Shown: positions 13,739 to 27,900 of the stretch, piece after piece | Layout of the letters: the number at the start of each line of letters is the position of its first letter | Numbering within the stretch: the stretch's first letter is position 1 | Source: Micropterus salmoides | Lineage: Eukaryota > Chordata > Actinopteri > Centrarchiformes > Centrarchidae | Assembly: GCF_014851395.1 (NCBI RefSeq) | Contig: NW_024040596.1 | Location: forward strand, 11,824,901-11,888,900 | Direction: 5' to 3' | DNA: 64,000 bases | Program-made: the position numbers and the translations under genes | The notes under the pieces: generated by a model | Told to the model about the DNA's origin: nothing | What the model saw: only the letters and a program-made list of their open reading frames with translations | Databases searched by the model: none

Positions 13739-15186
13739 CTAAAATAAGACACAATATTTGAAAATCATCCTTCCATCAGCTAGGCTGATTGGCTCCATTA
13801 TAATGTAATTTGAAATGTAGTGTATTGTTGTTAATCCAACATGGCGGTGTAGCCTATTAGGGCCAGGTAGGCTAATACAAATGAGGGAGCTGTGGGACTG
13901 TCTGGGTTAATATTCCGAGATAAAACTCCTTTCTGAGATTTAAGTCTTATGCTACATTTAAAAAAGCGTGAATATTCTCTGAGATTAAAATGGCATCTTC
14001 CTTTTGTTCAAAGACCATGAACTAAAAAAAAACTCTTGTCATGTCCACACTGTTTCTTGTCTTGGATTACTGATAAGGGAACATTATTATTGGCATTAAT
14101 TGCAGTTAAACGTGACAATATCTACACTGAAGTGCATTCAGAGGATCTGACCAAGAGGAAGAGATACCATTTAGGCTATAGAATAGATGTGGAGTCTGGG
14201 GAGACAGCCTTCTCAGTCTTGAGCCACATTGGAAGCTTATTTCTCAGGGGACAGAGTCTGCATAAGATATAACAATCTCACAGAAGTTCATTGTACCGAA
14301 ACACTTGGTGTGGTGTTATAATTCCCAGTAAACAAGTAGGCCTTTAACATAAGGTAATGATTTAGGATATTAAATGCTGGGCATTGATATCTTTGCTTGT
14401 CACAAGTTGCTGAAAGTTATGTGTGACTGACAAAAAATGACTTGAATGATGATGAAAATCATATCAATAGCTTTACCATGCGCACTCGAAGCCTAATAAT
14501 AAAGTAATAATGTACAAATAATCCATAGAACCTACCTGGCTGCGTCTGTCCTCTTTAATTGGTCAAATGAATAGTTATCTGACTGTTTCTCGCAGGCTTG
14601 TTGGGGTGGACATGGCGCTGGGTGGCCTCTAACACCTTTCCATCAGTCGGTTATGGGGGTGAAAAACAGAATAAATTCACGGTCAGAAACTAAAAAATCC
14701 TTCTTCGGTGACGCCGCAGTTATTGAAGCCTAAAGGATAAATGTAACATCAGCCTTCACCCTTCTGCTCCTTGTAGCGACACCCTCATGGGCGTGTTCTC
14801 AACCCAGAGTTGAGATCAGGAGCCAGAGTTGCTGTACAGGCTTCTCTGCGCTTTAATTAGAGCACTTTCCCACCCAAACCCCCATAGTCACAGTGTTTGC
14901 CCCCAGACTACTTAAATTAATTAAATCGAAAGATGAAGTAGAGCTGTACATAAAATAAAAAAAACTACTAAATATAAACACTTAAGTTATCACTATCAAC
15001 ACTTTAGTGTTTCCCCTGCCGCGGGAGCGCGCGTGCATTTAGCGGTGAAGACGGACCTTCGACTTCATCAAAGTGAATGAAAAATATTCCATGTGGATTG
15101 TTTAATCTACCATTATAGTATCGTTTTATTAACGAGGTTTGTGTAGAGCAAGCTAGCACTTATAAACGTTTTTATAGGCTTACGGT
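13739..15186. other. Upstream region of abca12, no coding gene recognised
   Basis: Contains intron 1 and the probable 5' end of abca12. No convincing TATA box or CpG-dense promoter is apparent. The 78-codon plus-strand open frame at 14036-14272 has no recognisable motif or splice context, so I did not call it a gene. Confidence 0.4.
14536..14600 (-). other. abca12: Candidate 5' untranslated exon of abca12
   Basis: On the minus strand a good donor (CAG|GTAGGTT) ends a candidate exon at 14536. An acceptor at 13739 opens the exon carrying the abca12 start codon, so a noncoding first exon must exist upstream. This is the nearest good donor I see. The upstream limit and transcription start are not determined; the end coordinate is nominal. 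Confidence 0.35.
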
Positions 15187-15985
15187 ATGTGTTACCGAAC
15201 TTCGTATTATTCATTGCACTCAATTGAGAATTTCACTCGTAAAGCAAACATTTATTTCGCGATCCTTAAAACAGACAAAGTTATTATTACAGGTGATTTT
15301 AATATTCATATGGGCGTCGACAATGGTAGCCTTAGTGCTGCTCTAATATCTCATCTCTTTATATCTTAAACCCAATCACGGTTTTAACCACACCTTGTTC
15401 TGGCTATGGCTATGCCTAATTGTCTTTCCACAGAATCCCTTTTTTATAGGAGCACTATTTAATAACTATTTAAATTCCTGTACCGGACTACACCATTTGG
15501 TGTGGAAGATTCCTAATCATTATGACAACATTCTTTATCCCCTTTGCCCTTATTCTTTACTAGACAAGATCAACCTGTTAAAAACAGGGTCGGTACCACA
15601 TTCTTTAAAAATAGATGTAATGAAACCTGTTCTTAAAAAGATCTTGATCCAGAGGTTTAAGAGAACTAACCTATATCTAACCTTCCTTTTCTCTCTCTAA
15701 GATCTTTGAGAAAGCAGTCGCCAATCACTTGTGACTTTCTACATAATAAACTGATGTGCTAGTTAATTTGAGGTGACAATTACAATGATCTTCTAATTGA
15801 ATCAGACAAAAGATTTGTCTTGTTAGATCTTAATGCTACATTTGACACCACTGACCATCATATCCTATTACATAGACAACATTTAACTGCCATTAAAGAA
15901 ACTGCGCTAAGCTGAAGTCCTATTTATCAGATCGATCTCAGCTAGTAAATTTTAATCATGAATCCTGCATGCCTCTGAGTTAAAG
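15187..15985 (+). mobile_element. Degenerate L2/CR1-type LINE fragment
   Basis: The plus strand encodes scattered remnants of a non-LTR retrotransposon polyprotein. An endonuclease motif (VIITGDFNIHM) occurs at about 15280-15312. A reverse-transcriptase stretch includes TGSVPHSLKIDVMKPVLKK at about 15585-15641. Further on are a 'LDLNATFDTTDHHIL'-type block near 15825-15870 and a KSYLSDRSQ-like remnant near 15918. Stops and frameshifts break every frame, so the copy is dead. Confidence 0.7.
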
Positions 15986-16108
15986 TTGAGTAGAAGTATA
16001 AAGTAGCAGAAAATGGAAATAACTAAGTAAAGTACAAGTACCTCAAAATTGTACTTACAAAGTGAGTAAATGTAGGCCTACTTAGGTATTCTTCACCACT
16101 GCTAATGC
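15985..16108. mobile_element. Solo end of the fish 'aagtacaagtacctcaaaattg' DNA repeat
   Basis: The stretch with AGTAGAAGTATAAAGTAGCA, AAGTACAAGTACCTCAAAAT and TTCTTCACCACTGC is the well-known terminal segment of an abundant fish DNA-transposon family, the same general family as the 8.3-10.3 kb unit. It directly abuts the LINE remnant. Confidence 0.6.
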
Positions 16109-17430
16109 ACCACTGATGGTCAAATTTCAGATCTCATCTTAATTGGCCTCTCTTTAAAGCTGCAATGATCTTAAATTTACAATACCATCACGTTACTGTA
16201 AGGATTATACTTTGTGTAATATATTCTTTAATGACATGAAGTAGTCAATGAGCTGATATTACAAGTGTCTTGAGTGCTGCTTTAAAATGAATTGTATCTA
16301 TGGTTCTTATTCAGGGTCATTCTGGAAACTTGAGTAGTGATTAATGGAGGGAACTATGTGATTAAATGTTACAAAAATTTTACATTGTTGTTCAATAGTA
16401 GAGCACTGATTTACAACACCAGGGAGGCATGGGTCTCCACAGGGAAAAATCACACTGACCTGATCATGTGGGAGAAAAATCTAACCAAAGCAGTGAATTC
16501 TCTAGACGCTGGACCTTTTATGACTACGTTGATAGGACAAAGACAAAATAAATCCAAGTCATACTTACAGATAAATGATAATGTAACAAACACTAGTATA
16601 AGATATAAAGAAGATTAAAAAAATAGTATAAAATTACTATCTCAGTTGCTACTTTTACACACAGCTATGCAGGCAAGAAGTCAAGATTTCAACAATTACA
16701 GACAGAAGAAAATCTGCTTTTAATGTTATTAAAGGTTGATGTGACTGAAGCTAATGTCATTCTTACACACACACCTTGTGTTTGCATAAATACAACTGTT
16801 GATACAGACAATGCTGTATGACACGCCAGTATTATACATTATGCCATGTTTTTCCTGAGAGTAAGGTCTCAGGGTTGGGCACAAGAAGGGCACAGGTGAC
16901 GCTATTGTACTGTTAAGATTGAAACAACAACAAAAATGTCATCCACAAGGTAGGGCTACTGGTTTTCTATCTTGATACCGTGTCAAAGTAATTTAATCAG
17001 GTTGCAGAAGCTAATCTAGACACAGATTTTAAATAGTACTGGATTCTTAGGCTTAAACTGTACCCTTCTCAGAACCACAATGACACACAAATAAAGAATG
17101 TATTACTCCAATCACTATTATCTCGCCGCATTTAGCACACATCAGCACCCTGCAGTCAATTTAAAGTTCTACAACATGTAAAAGCACTGTAACTACTATA
17201 CATGCTCAACAATACTCCCATTACTGGGAATGATCCATTTTATTGACATAGTCTGAATTTATGTGAATTCTCTAATAATCGAGTTTCTCTCTATCTCAAA
17301 ACATCCAAATTTGATGGTATAAGGATTCTAAGTACATTTACACCATCATTTCTAAACTTCAGCTGTTGACTTAATCTGGTGAAAATATGAGTATATGGGT
17401 GCGTGAGCGTTGGTGCAGTAGGCACTCAAA
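16109..17430. other. Unassigned spacer between abca12 and pofut2
   Basis: AT-rich sequence with only short open frames (for example 93 codons at 16337-16618 on the plus strand) and no recognisable product. It may hold more decayed repeat sequence that I cannot name. Confidence 0.4.
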
Positions 17431-17615
17431 AATCCATCCATCCATCCATCCATCGTCAACCGCTTATCCTGCGTACAGGGTCGCGGGGGGGCTGCAGCCA
17501 ATCCCAGCTGACATTGAGCAAAAGGGGGGGTACACCCTGGACAGGTTGCCAGTCCATCGCAGGGCCACACATAGACAAACAACCACTCATGCTCACACCT
17601 AAGGACAATTTTAGG
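17431..17615 (-). mobile_element. Truncated copy of the fish 'ccatccatccgcttatcc' SINE-like repeat
   Basis: Starts with ATCCATCC repeats, then CGCTTATCC, TCCCAGCTGACATTGAG, GGTACACCCTGGACAGG and CATGCTCACACCTAAGG, the 3' half of an abundant fish repeat read in reverse. The same family occurs as a fuller copy at 43774-44219 in the opposite orientation. Here the 5' head is missing. Confidence 0.75.
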
Positions 17616-18980
17616 GCAAAACAGCAAATAAACTTCATTTTCACACATCGGTTTTCTGCCATGTTTAATCTCTGCTAAAAACTTTTATCCAACACCAAAA
17701 TTACACATCTACTGCTGTACAAACCAAGTCATGAGACAATGCATATGTGTGTGCATCCTCAGGAATGGGAAAAAATAGGGCGTGTTGTTGTAAGAAAACA
17801 GCTTCATGACAGACAAGTGTTGGTAAGACACAGTGGCTCCTTTGTGGCATTTCAGTTCATTTCAATAGTAGCAGTAACACTATAATGATGAATCATTTGA
17901 AAATAAAATTTGTCATGTTGTTTCTTACTTTTCCAACATAAGTAATATGGTAGTGCAATCCCATGTAACAAATACTAATACTGGCACTATATATGAAATG
18001 AAAGTTTTTCACACAAACACTGAAATACGATGGAAGCAGAAGAAAAACACACCTCTTAACAATTCATCAACTGGGAATTTTTAGGTTCTATTTTAAAAGG
18101 TGCCCTGTGGAATTATTAACCACTTGAAGCGCTTTAGAGCAGTGCTTATGTTCGAGGTTCCCCGTTGTGTTTGGCTTCCTTGCCATGGTACAAGTACATA
18201 TATGTATGTGCACTATAGTGCGGCGCCAGTTCAATGCTAATCCAATGATAAACAGTTGGTGGAAGTAACGCATTAAAAAATGAGGCTATGTGCTAAAGGC
18301 AGTGAAGAAGAAGACATTGCAAGTTTCAAAGTACTTCAAAAAAAAAACATTTAGCAAAATGCATCCAACGTTGTTTGTTACACAATGCTTTTTGGTAAGA
18401 TACACTGAATGCAAATACTTCTTTACTTAACTCAACAGGGTGTCTTTAATTAGAAATGCATAATCTTCATACTATGTTTGTGATCCCTGAATGCTCTTAT
18501 GTGGTGCTATTTGTGAAAAAACAAATAGTAAATTTTAAAAATAGAATAGTTAAAGTTTAGATACTCAACATCTTTGAATCTCACAAAATATTAAACTGAG
18601 AATACTTCCACACAACACTGTCTGTTGCAGTCACTATAAGACACTTTTCCTCACCAGGGGTGCTGGTGTTAGTAATAAATATCAGAAATTATGTGAAATA
18701 CCAGGCCGTCATGAAGGATCCACATTTAACATATAACTTACAAAATATTTGCAGATTTAGTTGTTGAATGCAACGGTAATACATGTTTGGCAGCCCAATC
18801 TTGGCCTTTTGAGCATAATGTTCAGTCACAGTGGTCACTATAGACCTGATTGCACAACTCTGAAACCATAAAAGTAAAAAATACACCAAAGAACAGTTAA
18901 AATATCCTGTATATTCCATACAAACACATCTAACTTTTAACACTGCTGTTGGCACTTGTGTGTCAAGAAAGTCAATATCA
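17616..18980. other. Downstream flank / probable 3' UTR region of pofut2
   Basis: Lies just past the pofut2 stop codon (18981-18983) on the minus strand. No unambiguous AATAAA on that strand was found; an ATTAAA variant occurs at about 18443-18448. The 18.09-18.27 kb part looks like old repeat sequence. No further coding gene is supported. Confidence 0.4.
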
Positions 18981-21900
18981 TCAATACACTATTTTCCAGT
19001 GTGTGGGCTGTTCACATTGTTTTTCGGAGTCCCCACAGAAACGATTGTATGTAGTTTTGGGGTCAAAGCCCAGGATCTCCCTCTCTTCATGGATTCGGAA
19101 AGAGAAGGTGGACACTGATGTTCCTATGAAGAATCTGAAAAAAAATGCACAAACAAAAGGGGACAGTGATGCAGGAGATTTACACCATGGAAAGTTACAT
19201 GAGCATGAGACACACATGTAAGAGCAGCAACACCCTGACTAGTTTTTCAGGTTTCCTTCCTGTTACAATGCTGCTAAAATATCTAAATTATGCAGCATTA
19301 AAAATACAAACTGGCATTAACTTGTTAGTCCTCAATTAGGACCTTTTGGAAAATGTTACATAAGTACAATGCCTTCAAAAAAACACTCACTCTTACAGTG
19401 AGGTCAATTTTTAGTTAAAGTTTTTTTAATAGTCAACGCACATTGATTACATGCAAAATGTAGTGTGATGTAATATATCCGTACGAAGTGCACGCCTGCT
19501 TACTTCCTGTCAGCTCTACCGTAATGTTAGTTTCACTGCCAATGTCTTTAAAGTACTGCTTCATCCTTATTTCAGCCTCTTTTCACAGTATAGTATCTAC
19601 TGTTCATTTCTGTATAGTGTTTTAGTGCTTGCTACACACCCTGGACCTGGTGATCTCTTTTCTGATGTTGACTGCCCATTCTGCCCTTATCTCAGTGTTA
19701 GTTGGAAAGGATTGAAAGCTCACAGAGGAGAACTAAGCTGATTAAGAGCAAAGAGGGACTGAGCAAAACTCCGTTGAGCTGACGGCCCTCCTCATAAGCT
19801 TGACGCTGCTTTTCTTCATTTTAGCTATGCTAGCTGACAGGCTAAACAGCTGGCTTTGTAAAACACTGAGTTGAAAATAATTAGCAATATGTACAAATCT
19901 AACTGTGAAAAAGATGAAACAGTACTGTCAATAAGGAGATCGGCGGTGAAGCTAACATTACTGTAGAGCTAACAGAAAGTAAGCAGAAGTGCAGTTTGTA
20001 AAACAGATACGTCACACTGCAATTAAAGTAGTCAATATTCCAAAATATTTACAAAACATTTACAGTAACAAAACCATTTAAACTAATTTACCTTGCATGA
20101 GCACATATCCACTGGTCAATGATGGCCACCCCTCCATCTTTAAGGAGCTCCAGGTCCTCTATGGACGGCTCAAAGCGCACCATGTCTGGCAACAACCTTT
20201 TCAGCTCCCTCAGTTCTTCAAGGTTACATAGATTACACAGGTTTATAAAAACAATAAAACATGTATAGTGTAATACTATTCTTATCTTATTGCGTCAAAG
20301 CTGTTTGAAATGGTTTTAGAACAGAATTTAGATTTCATCACACAATATATTGGTCTTTTAAATTAGTTATAGTTGTATTGACCTTCAAAACACAATTTCA
20401 TAAGCTGCAAAATACTGATGCACTTGTGTCAATATTACAAATTTCTCCTTACCCATCGCTCATTTAAATGTACAATAAATTGTAAATCATCTCTGAATGT
20501 ACTGTTGTGTCATCACCTTCCCCATCGGCATCTGTCGCTACAAACACGTGGTCGAGTTTGTGCTTCTTCATTAAGCTCCGCACTTTTTTGGCTGCCCCCT
20601 TAAGGCTGGGTACATCCTCTCTGTGACCCCAGACAAAGTCCTTCCTGCGCAGGTGGACTCCCAGATATGAACCACCTTTAGCTGAGCCCAGCTTGGCCTG
20701 AGGAGGAAATAAAGAAACAAACAGACCACTGTTGCTTGAAACTTAAAATGTGATCAGCAAAAGGCTAAAATGAATAGCTGTTTTTAGAATTAAGTGATCA
20801 GAATGTCAATCTAGTTTTGTACAGTGCTGTGAGTCTAATGTAATCTACTCTATAAAAGATTTAAAGGTTCAGTGTGTAAGATTTCTGAGAGATTTATTGA
20901 CAGAAATGCAATATAAGATCCATAATTATGTTTTAGGTGGTGTATAATGACCTTATATAATAAACCGTTATGTTTTTTTTACCTTAGAATGAGCCATTTA
21001 TATCTACATAACCGCGGGTCCCCCGTCCATGGACGTCGCCACGTTGCATCATCATGTTTCTACAGTAGCTGAACACGGACAGATGTTTTGTCATGCATTC
21101 GTCTTGTTTTACTTCTGGTAGAATTCAGGCAGTGTAGACAGTCATCACTATGTTGAATACGTATGTTAGAAGAAGTAGTAGTAGTAGTATTGACACAGAC
21201 TTTGGATAGCTCAGTTGGTAAAGCGCAGGACTTGCACCCCAAGGGTTGGGTGTTTGATCCCACCTTGGGGCAACTTTTTTTTTCTTCCTCTGTTGAACAA
21301 ATGGACTCTGCAGCGATGTGGTGCAGTGTTTGTGTTTGATCAGCTTCCATCAACCTACGGACACTTTTTAATTTCTCTGTATCTCCAGTCAGCGGAATCA
21401 CATTTTCTGACGGCTCTTTCAAGGGTGTCAAGCTGGCTACTCTCTTTGTCTCAGAAGAGATACCTTTTTGCTGTGTCAGACACTGTAGCTGTCCTACGCA
21501 CTTTGAAAGGGTAGGGGACAGTAGTAGACTGAACCGATGGTGGCAATTCACAACCCTCACCACTACATACGATTATATCTTACCCACTGAACCTTTAAAA
21601 AACTAAAACAATCAACAGATGCAGACTCAAACAGCATGTACATACACAGATGATTAAAAGAGTATTGTGAAGGTGTGAAAGTTTTATAGATAACAGCTTT
21701 TACATGAACCAAAAAAAGTGTTCTATGCCACAGTGAACATTGACAGCAAACATGTATAGAGGAGAGGATTTGACTAACTAACTCACTTTCATGCGAGTCC
21801 AATCCTCACTGTAAATGGTATGGTCTCTGTCATCTGTAGAGTTCAGGTACTTTGCTCGGAAGTCATCTGCTATGAGACGAAGGTGCTTGGCAAAAACCAT

Positions 21901-24900
21901 GCTGCGCCGAGTCTACATCAAACACAGACAAACACAGAGACTCCCCCATCAGGTTTACTTTCAAGATAGTGTGCCTTAAACACACGTCTTAAAAATACCC
22001 CGCAATAACTGAATTCCATGTTTCTTTCAGTGAGAAAAACAGTTAGCAAAGTTACATGTTAATGTGGTTAAAAATATGTCATCTAATACCCAACATCACC
22101 AACATTACTAACAAGGGTACGGTATTAGCCTATTACTTACGTCCCAGTAATCCTTCCCAGCATAGTGATCATGGAGGAGTGTCTCTGCTCGGTCAAGCAT
22201 AACTGATCTGCAAAATAGCAGTATACAACCAAGTTTATCCGTGTCGTTGTCGTGAAGATCCGAGAGAACCAACTGTAAGTAATACCGTAATAAAATAACA
22301 ATGAAGTCACATCTTTCAGCTATTTACAAATCAGGGCTGCGACTAACAATTATTTTCATTCTCGATTAATTGGCCGATCATTTTTATAGTATATGTTAGT
22401 CTATAAAATGTTGAAGAATTGTGAAAAATGCTCATCGCAATGTCCCAGGGTCCGAGCATGATGTCTGCAAATTGCTTCTTTTGTCCAACCAACAGTATAA
22501 AACCCAAAGACTCTTCATTGGTTATCACAAACAGACAAAGAAAAGCAACAAATCCTTACATTTAAGAAGCTGGAACCAGCAAATGTTTGACATTTTTGCT
22601 GGAAAAAAATGACGACTAATCGATTACAAAATAGTTGACTTACAAGAATCAAAGACTCCACTTTCCCATAGACACATATGATCACTTTTAAGTCTAGACA
22701 GGGTCATCTTGGTAATTTGTCGGCTTTTATCTAGTTAGTTAGCTAGCTACACTAGTCATCTAATGGTAACAACGGGATTAGTAATGTTTAATAGTGCCAA
22801 ATTAAATTCAACTTATTTCCTGAAATAGTTGTGCTACTTGTCCTTGGTTACATGAACATTCACTTAGACAATTCAAACTCAGCAGACTTCCTGTCTCTGA
22901 TTCAGTCCTTTGATCTAACACGGGTTCTCAGCCCCCCAATCCACAAAGCTGGCAAGGTGCTTGACCTCGTTCTTATCCGAAATTGTGCCACAGAGTGCCT
23001 AACAGTCACACCTCTACATGTGTCTGACCACTATTTCATTCAGTTCACGATTTGCCTACAGGAAAAGCCCATTCTTCCAACACCATTGGTTTCACACCTT
23101 TGCCTCAGTTGTAGCTTCCGCTCTACCAAGACATTTTCCTCACTTGAGGTCAATGATGCCACACAGTCTCTGTGCTCTACACTAAGCTCGTGCCTGGATA
23201 GCCTGTGTCCTCTATCCACCAAGCCTGCTCGCCCAAACCAGCCCCACCCGTGGCTAACTGATACCATCCGTGGGCTCCGTACTGATCTCAGAGCGGCTGA
23301 AAGAAAATGGCGAAAAACCAAAGACCCCGCCAACCTTAAGGGCTACCAATTGCTCCTATCCTCCTTCTCAACAAGCATCAGTGCTGCCAAAACTGCGTTT
23401 TATAATGACAGAATAAGCAGTGCCACTGACTCAAGGAAATTATTTTCCACTTTTAAAGCGCTACTAAATCCTCCTCCACCTCCACCACCCACAAACTTGT
23501 CTGCTGATACATTTGCTGCCTTCTTCACAGGCAAAGTGGAGGCTATAACTAGCCAATTCTTTGAAACACTCAAACTCAACCATTGTAGCAGTCCTACTAC
23601 ATCTTTTCCTCTGCCCTTCCAGGTCAGTGGTTGTTCACTCAAGTATCAGAACTCTTGACCCGTAGCCGTCCAAGTACATGCCCACTGGACCCGATTCCTA
23701 CGAATCTCCTCCAAGCCATATCTCCTACTGTGGTCCCGACAATCACTCGTGATAAATACTTCTCTGGCTTCAGGAACCTTCCTGACCACTTTCAAAAGGG
23801 TGGCAAGGACAATTATCCTCCTCCCACTGCCTCTCCAGAGGGGTTCCCCAAGGCTCAGTGCTTGGGCCCCTTCTCTTCTCAATTTACACCACCTCACTGG
23901 GGCCGATCATTCGCTCGCACGGCTTCTCTTACCACTGCTACGCAGACGACACGCAACTCTACCTATCCTTCCCGCCAGACGATCCCACTGTCTCGGCGCG
24001 GATCACAGACTGTCTATCAGACATATCTGCATGGATGAAGGCTTGCCACCTTCAACTAAACCTCTCTAAGACTGAACTCTTGGTCATTCCAGCCAAGCAA
24101 TCTATCCACCATAACATCAAACTATAAATTGACTCCGCAACCATCACTCCAACCAAGGTGGTGAGAAAATTGGTGATGATTGATGACCAGCTGTCCTTTT
24201 CAGACCATGTTGCTACTGTCTCTCGGTCATGCCGCTTTTCTCTATACAACATAAGGAAAATCAGGCCCTACCTCACTAAGAAAGCCACCCAGCTTCTGGT
24301 ACAGGCCATGGTTATCTCTCGCATCGACTATTGCAATGCCCTCCCTAGCAGGTCTCCCAGCTTGTGTGGTGAAACCCTTACAAATGGTTCAGAACGCAGC
24401 AGCGCGTCTGGTTTTTGATCAGCCCAAAAGCACTCATGTCACTAATGCTTGCATACAGAGTGACTACTGGGTCTGCACCCATCTACATAAACTCCATAAT
24501 ACAAACTTACGTTACTTCTCGGACGCTACGCTCCTCCAACGAACGCCACCTGGCTCTGCCATCCCTTCACACAAAGCAATCCCAGTCCCGGCTATTCTCA
24601 TCTGTGACACCACAATGGTGGAACGAGCTACCACATGCCATCAGAGCAGGGGCGTCCCTTTCTAACTTCAAGAAGCTCTTGAAAACTCATCTCTTCCGAG
24701 AACACTTCGTCTTATAACACCTCTAACTCCTAACCTCTAACATGCACTTCCTGTGCTCTTCTTCTTCTATCCCCTACAATGATCTTGTATTGATTGCACT
24801 TTTTGTTAACTCTTACTTCCTTCCCTAGGTACTTACCCCATTGATGTGATATGTACTGTGAGCTCTTACTAGTATTTATTGCTGCTCTTACTAGTATGTA

Positions 24901-27900
24901 TTGTCAGTTGTAGATCTGTAGTTGATGCTCTGTTGATGCTTGTATGTTGTTCCTCAAATGTAAGTCGCTTTGGATAAAAGCGCCTGCCAAATGAGTAAAT
25001 GTAATGTAATGTAGTTAAAAACAACGAATAACCCGCGCTGGCCAAACTTCTTTGATTGTGGGCCATATACAGAAAAACATCCACGATTCAGAAATTTTCA
25101 GCATTCACTTGCTATCTTGCTTGTCTTTTGGTTCCGCTATGTTTAATCAACTGAGGTAAATGTTTTCATTGATTAGTAATCCATCATTGTAGTAGTAGTA
25201 GTTCAAAATGTCAGCGCCTCTAGTGTTTAAAGTAGGATGTGCAATCTACATACAGTGCAATTTATTAAAAACAAGCTCAAGCATCCTCTAGTTTATGTGT
25301 TAGTGCATGCACAGTGTCATAAATGTAATTTTCGGGGTCATCATCAGCAATGGTCTGGTAAATTGTTCACAACACATACCGTCTTATGCCTTTACCAGCA
25401 CACTTAATGTGCTGTACATTGTTTATTGTAATGTCTTTCAAACTATTTTCAGTGCTGCTTTAGGAGTAGAATTAGTTATCAGGTTGAATCAAACATGATT
25501 GGCAAAAGGGATATGTTTTGATAATATTAATCAAGCTCAATAGAACTGAATACAACCCCAAATTCAAAAATAATAATATTAATTTATCAGCCAGAGACAC
25601 ATTTTATGGACATTGGTGCTTAACTAACACACACACTATGTATGTAGTGAAGTGTAGTGAGTGCATTTTATATCATCATGTTGTTCTGTAGACTCACGTC
25701 ACTGTGATGTTTTTCTGTAGAACTGGGGCCATGATGGAGGCATGGCCTTGGGCTGATATACATGTTACATTTCGAGCTCTCGTCTCCTCGTAGCCCCAAA
25801 ACCATCCCCTTGGAAACACACACAAACAAGATAAATGATACAGTTGGTGATGAATGGATAGAAGAGGGATAGGTGAGCAGGAAGGCAGAGATGGATAACA
25901 TTAATACAGAAATACTGTTAATGTGATCCATCACTGTCTAAAGTGAGTATTAATTTTCTTTGGCACACGTAGGAACAATAAACAAAGGGCATGACAGAAC
26001 AAGTCTGGTCACCCCTGGATTAAGAAAACATCTTTGTCATGACAACAATGACAAAAACTTTAGTCAAGGGTAAATAATATATCTGTCAGGATAAAAACCC
26101 AGTCTCTGGTGTCAAACTATTTATAACCGCAACCACCACGTAAACGCCACACACCCTTACGTTTCAATGTGATTTAACATTGTTACACATTATATAGCAT
26201 TGCTACTTAGTTGTATACAAGTAGAAATTGAAAGGTATACCTTTTTAGGTGTTGTGTTTTAAATTGCTGTGGGCTTTGTGCACCGTGTTCCTTTACCTGT
26301 AGTAGCCCTGTTTATCTTTGGAGAACATCAGCTTCTCAATGCATGGCCGCATATCAACTTTTTCCTCCCATTTCCCATCAGTCCATCCCTCAGCGTAGTT
26401 TTGCAGTACCAGAACCTGGTCTATGAATGGGCCTCCATTCTCTAGACCCAAGGGAGGAACAAAACACACTCGCTGGTGTTTGCCTTTCACACACACTTAG
26501 AAGAAAGCTAAGCAGCACCCTGTTTAAACAGCTGATTAAACAGTTGTGGCTGTGCATTGTGAAAAAGAACCATTAGTGCTTATTAGAGCAGAAAAGGCTT
26601 TAACAATGCCAATGTATTTATAAAGCATTTATCAATAATGTGCTTTCAATAGGTTCACACACCAGAAAAATCAAAATATTTCAGAAAATGTAACTCACCT
26701 GCGATAAATTCCTCATACTCAATGACAGGCACATTGGCCTGCAGGCTAGTGAGGCTGAAGAACTCGCCCCACGGGATGCGGATCTGATGGATGTTGGGGC
26801 TCTGCCAGTGGTAGAGGCGACCCCATGGGGGAAGCACCAATACCCAGTCATCCCCCTCCTTCCTCAAAGTCTTCACCAAGGAGGCCATGCGGATATAGAC
26901 ATCTCTCCGCAGATTGAAACCCTCTGGGGGGTTTACGTCATACAAAAGGTACCTGAGATGACAAGAGAGGACATGAGATCTAGGAGTTTGAAAAAGCTTT
27001 GTTTAAAAAAGGCTGCAGTTTACAATACATCAAACCTTCCACATTCAGTAATAAAGCAATTTTGATTTAAAAAGTCAAACATCATCTGTACACACTCAAA
27101 AATGGAGGTACGAGACAAGAACATTTCTGTACTTACAGGTACACTTTTCAAGAATGTTCCCTCAAAGGTACAATATTGATCTTAAAGAGACCAGAAGTGC
27201 ACCTTTTGACTACAGAAAGGGTACAAAGTGATTTAAAACAAAAATAAGAACAAATCTGTACCCTTTCTGTCTGTCAAAGGACATTTGCAATGCAGCCATG
27301 AAAAACGTTTGTAGCTCATTTGCTACTTCCAAAGTTGGCACCTACACATGAGAAAAACACAAACTCTTCATTTCCAGGAACCTTTATGCATTATTGTTGG
27401 CAAACCTTTTTGGCCTCCAGATACCCTTGGTGTTAGCAAAAAGTAAAGATTTAATGCTACAGTCTATGCTATCAAGTGATTGGGACATTCACATGTCACT
27501 CAGGGGTTGCATGTAAACTGTTAGCTCTGGCTGCGGTCTATATAGCTGCGGTTAGCTAGCTAAATTGGTGACACTGACAGTGCAGTCCAACCATTTATTT
27601 TTTATACAGTCAATGCGTGGTAGTCTAAATCTAACAATCTAAGCAAAATATTATAGTAATATAGTAGTATTAAAGTAAAATTATATTATTATTATATTGG
27701 TTTTATATGGTTGGGTTTTTTTCCCCAAGTGGATCAAAGAAAAAATCTGATATGACCACAGTCTAACGTTGTGACCGACATGCTTTACATGTATGTGTAT
27801 GCTGTGAGAATCATCATCAACAAGCTAAGCCAATCAGAGGCAGAGTAGGGCGGGACATGCCTCTGACGTATTCACTCCCCCGCCCCGACAGAGTTAACGG

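Noticed and set aside
21204..21275. Functional tRNA gene
   Set aside because: A and B boxes are present, but the acceptor stem does not pair well and it sits inside a repeat; called tRNA-like only.
21060..21563. 167-codon minus-strand open frame
   Set aside because: Lies wholly inside the MITE with the tRNA-like core and has no recognisable domain.
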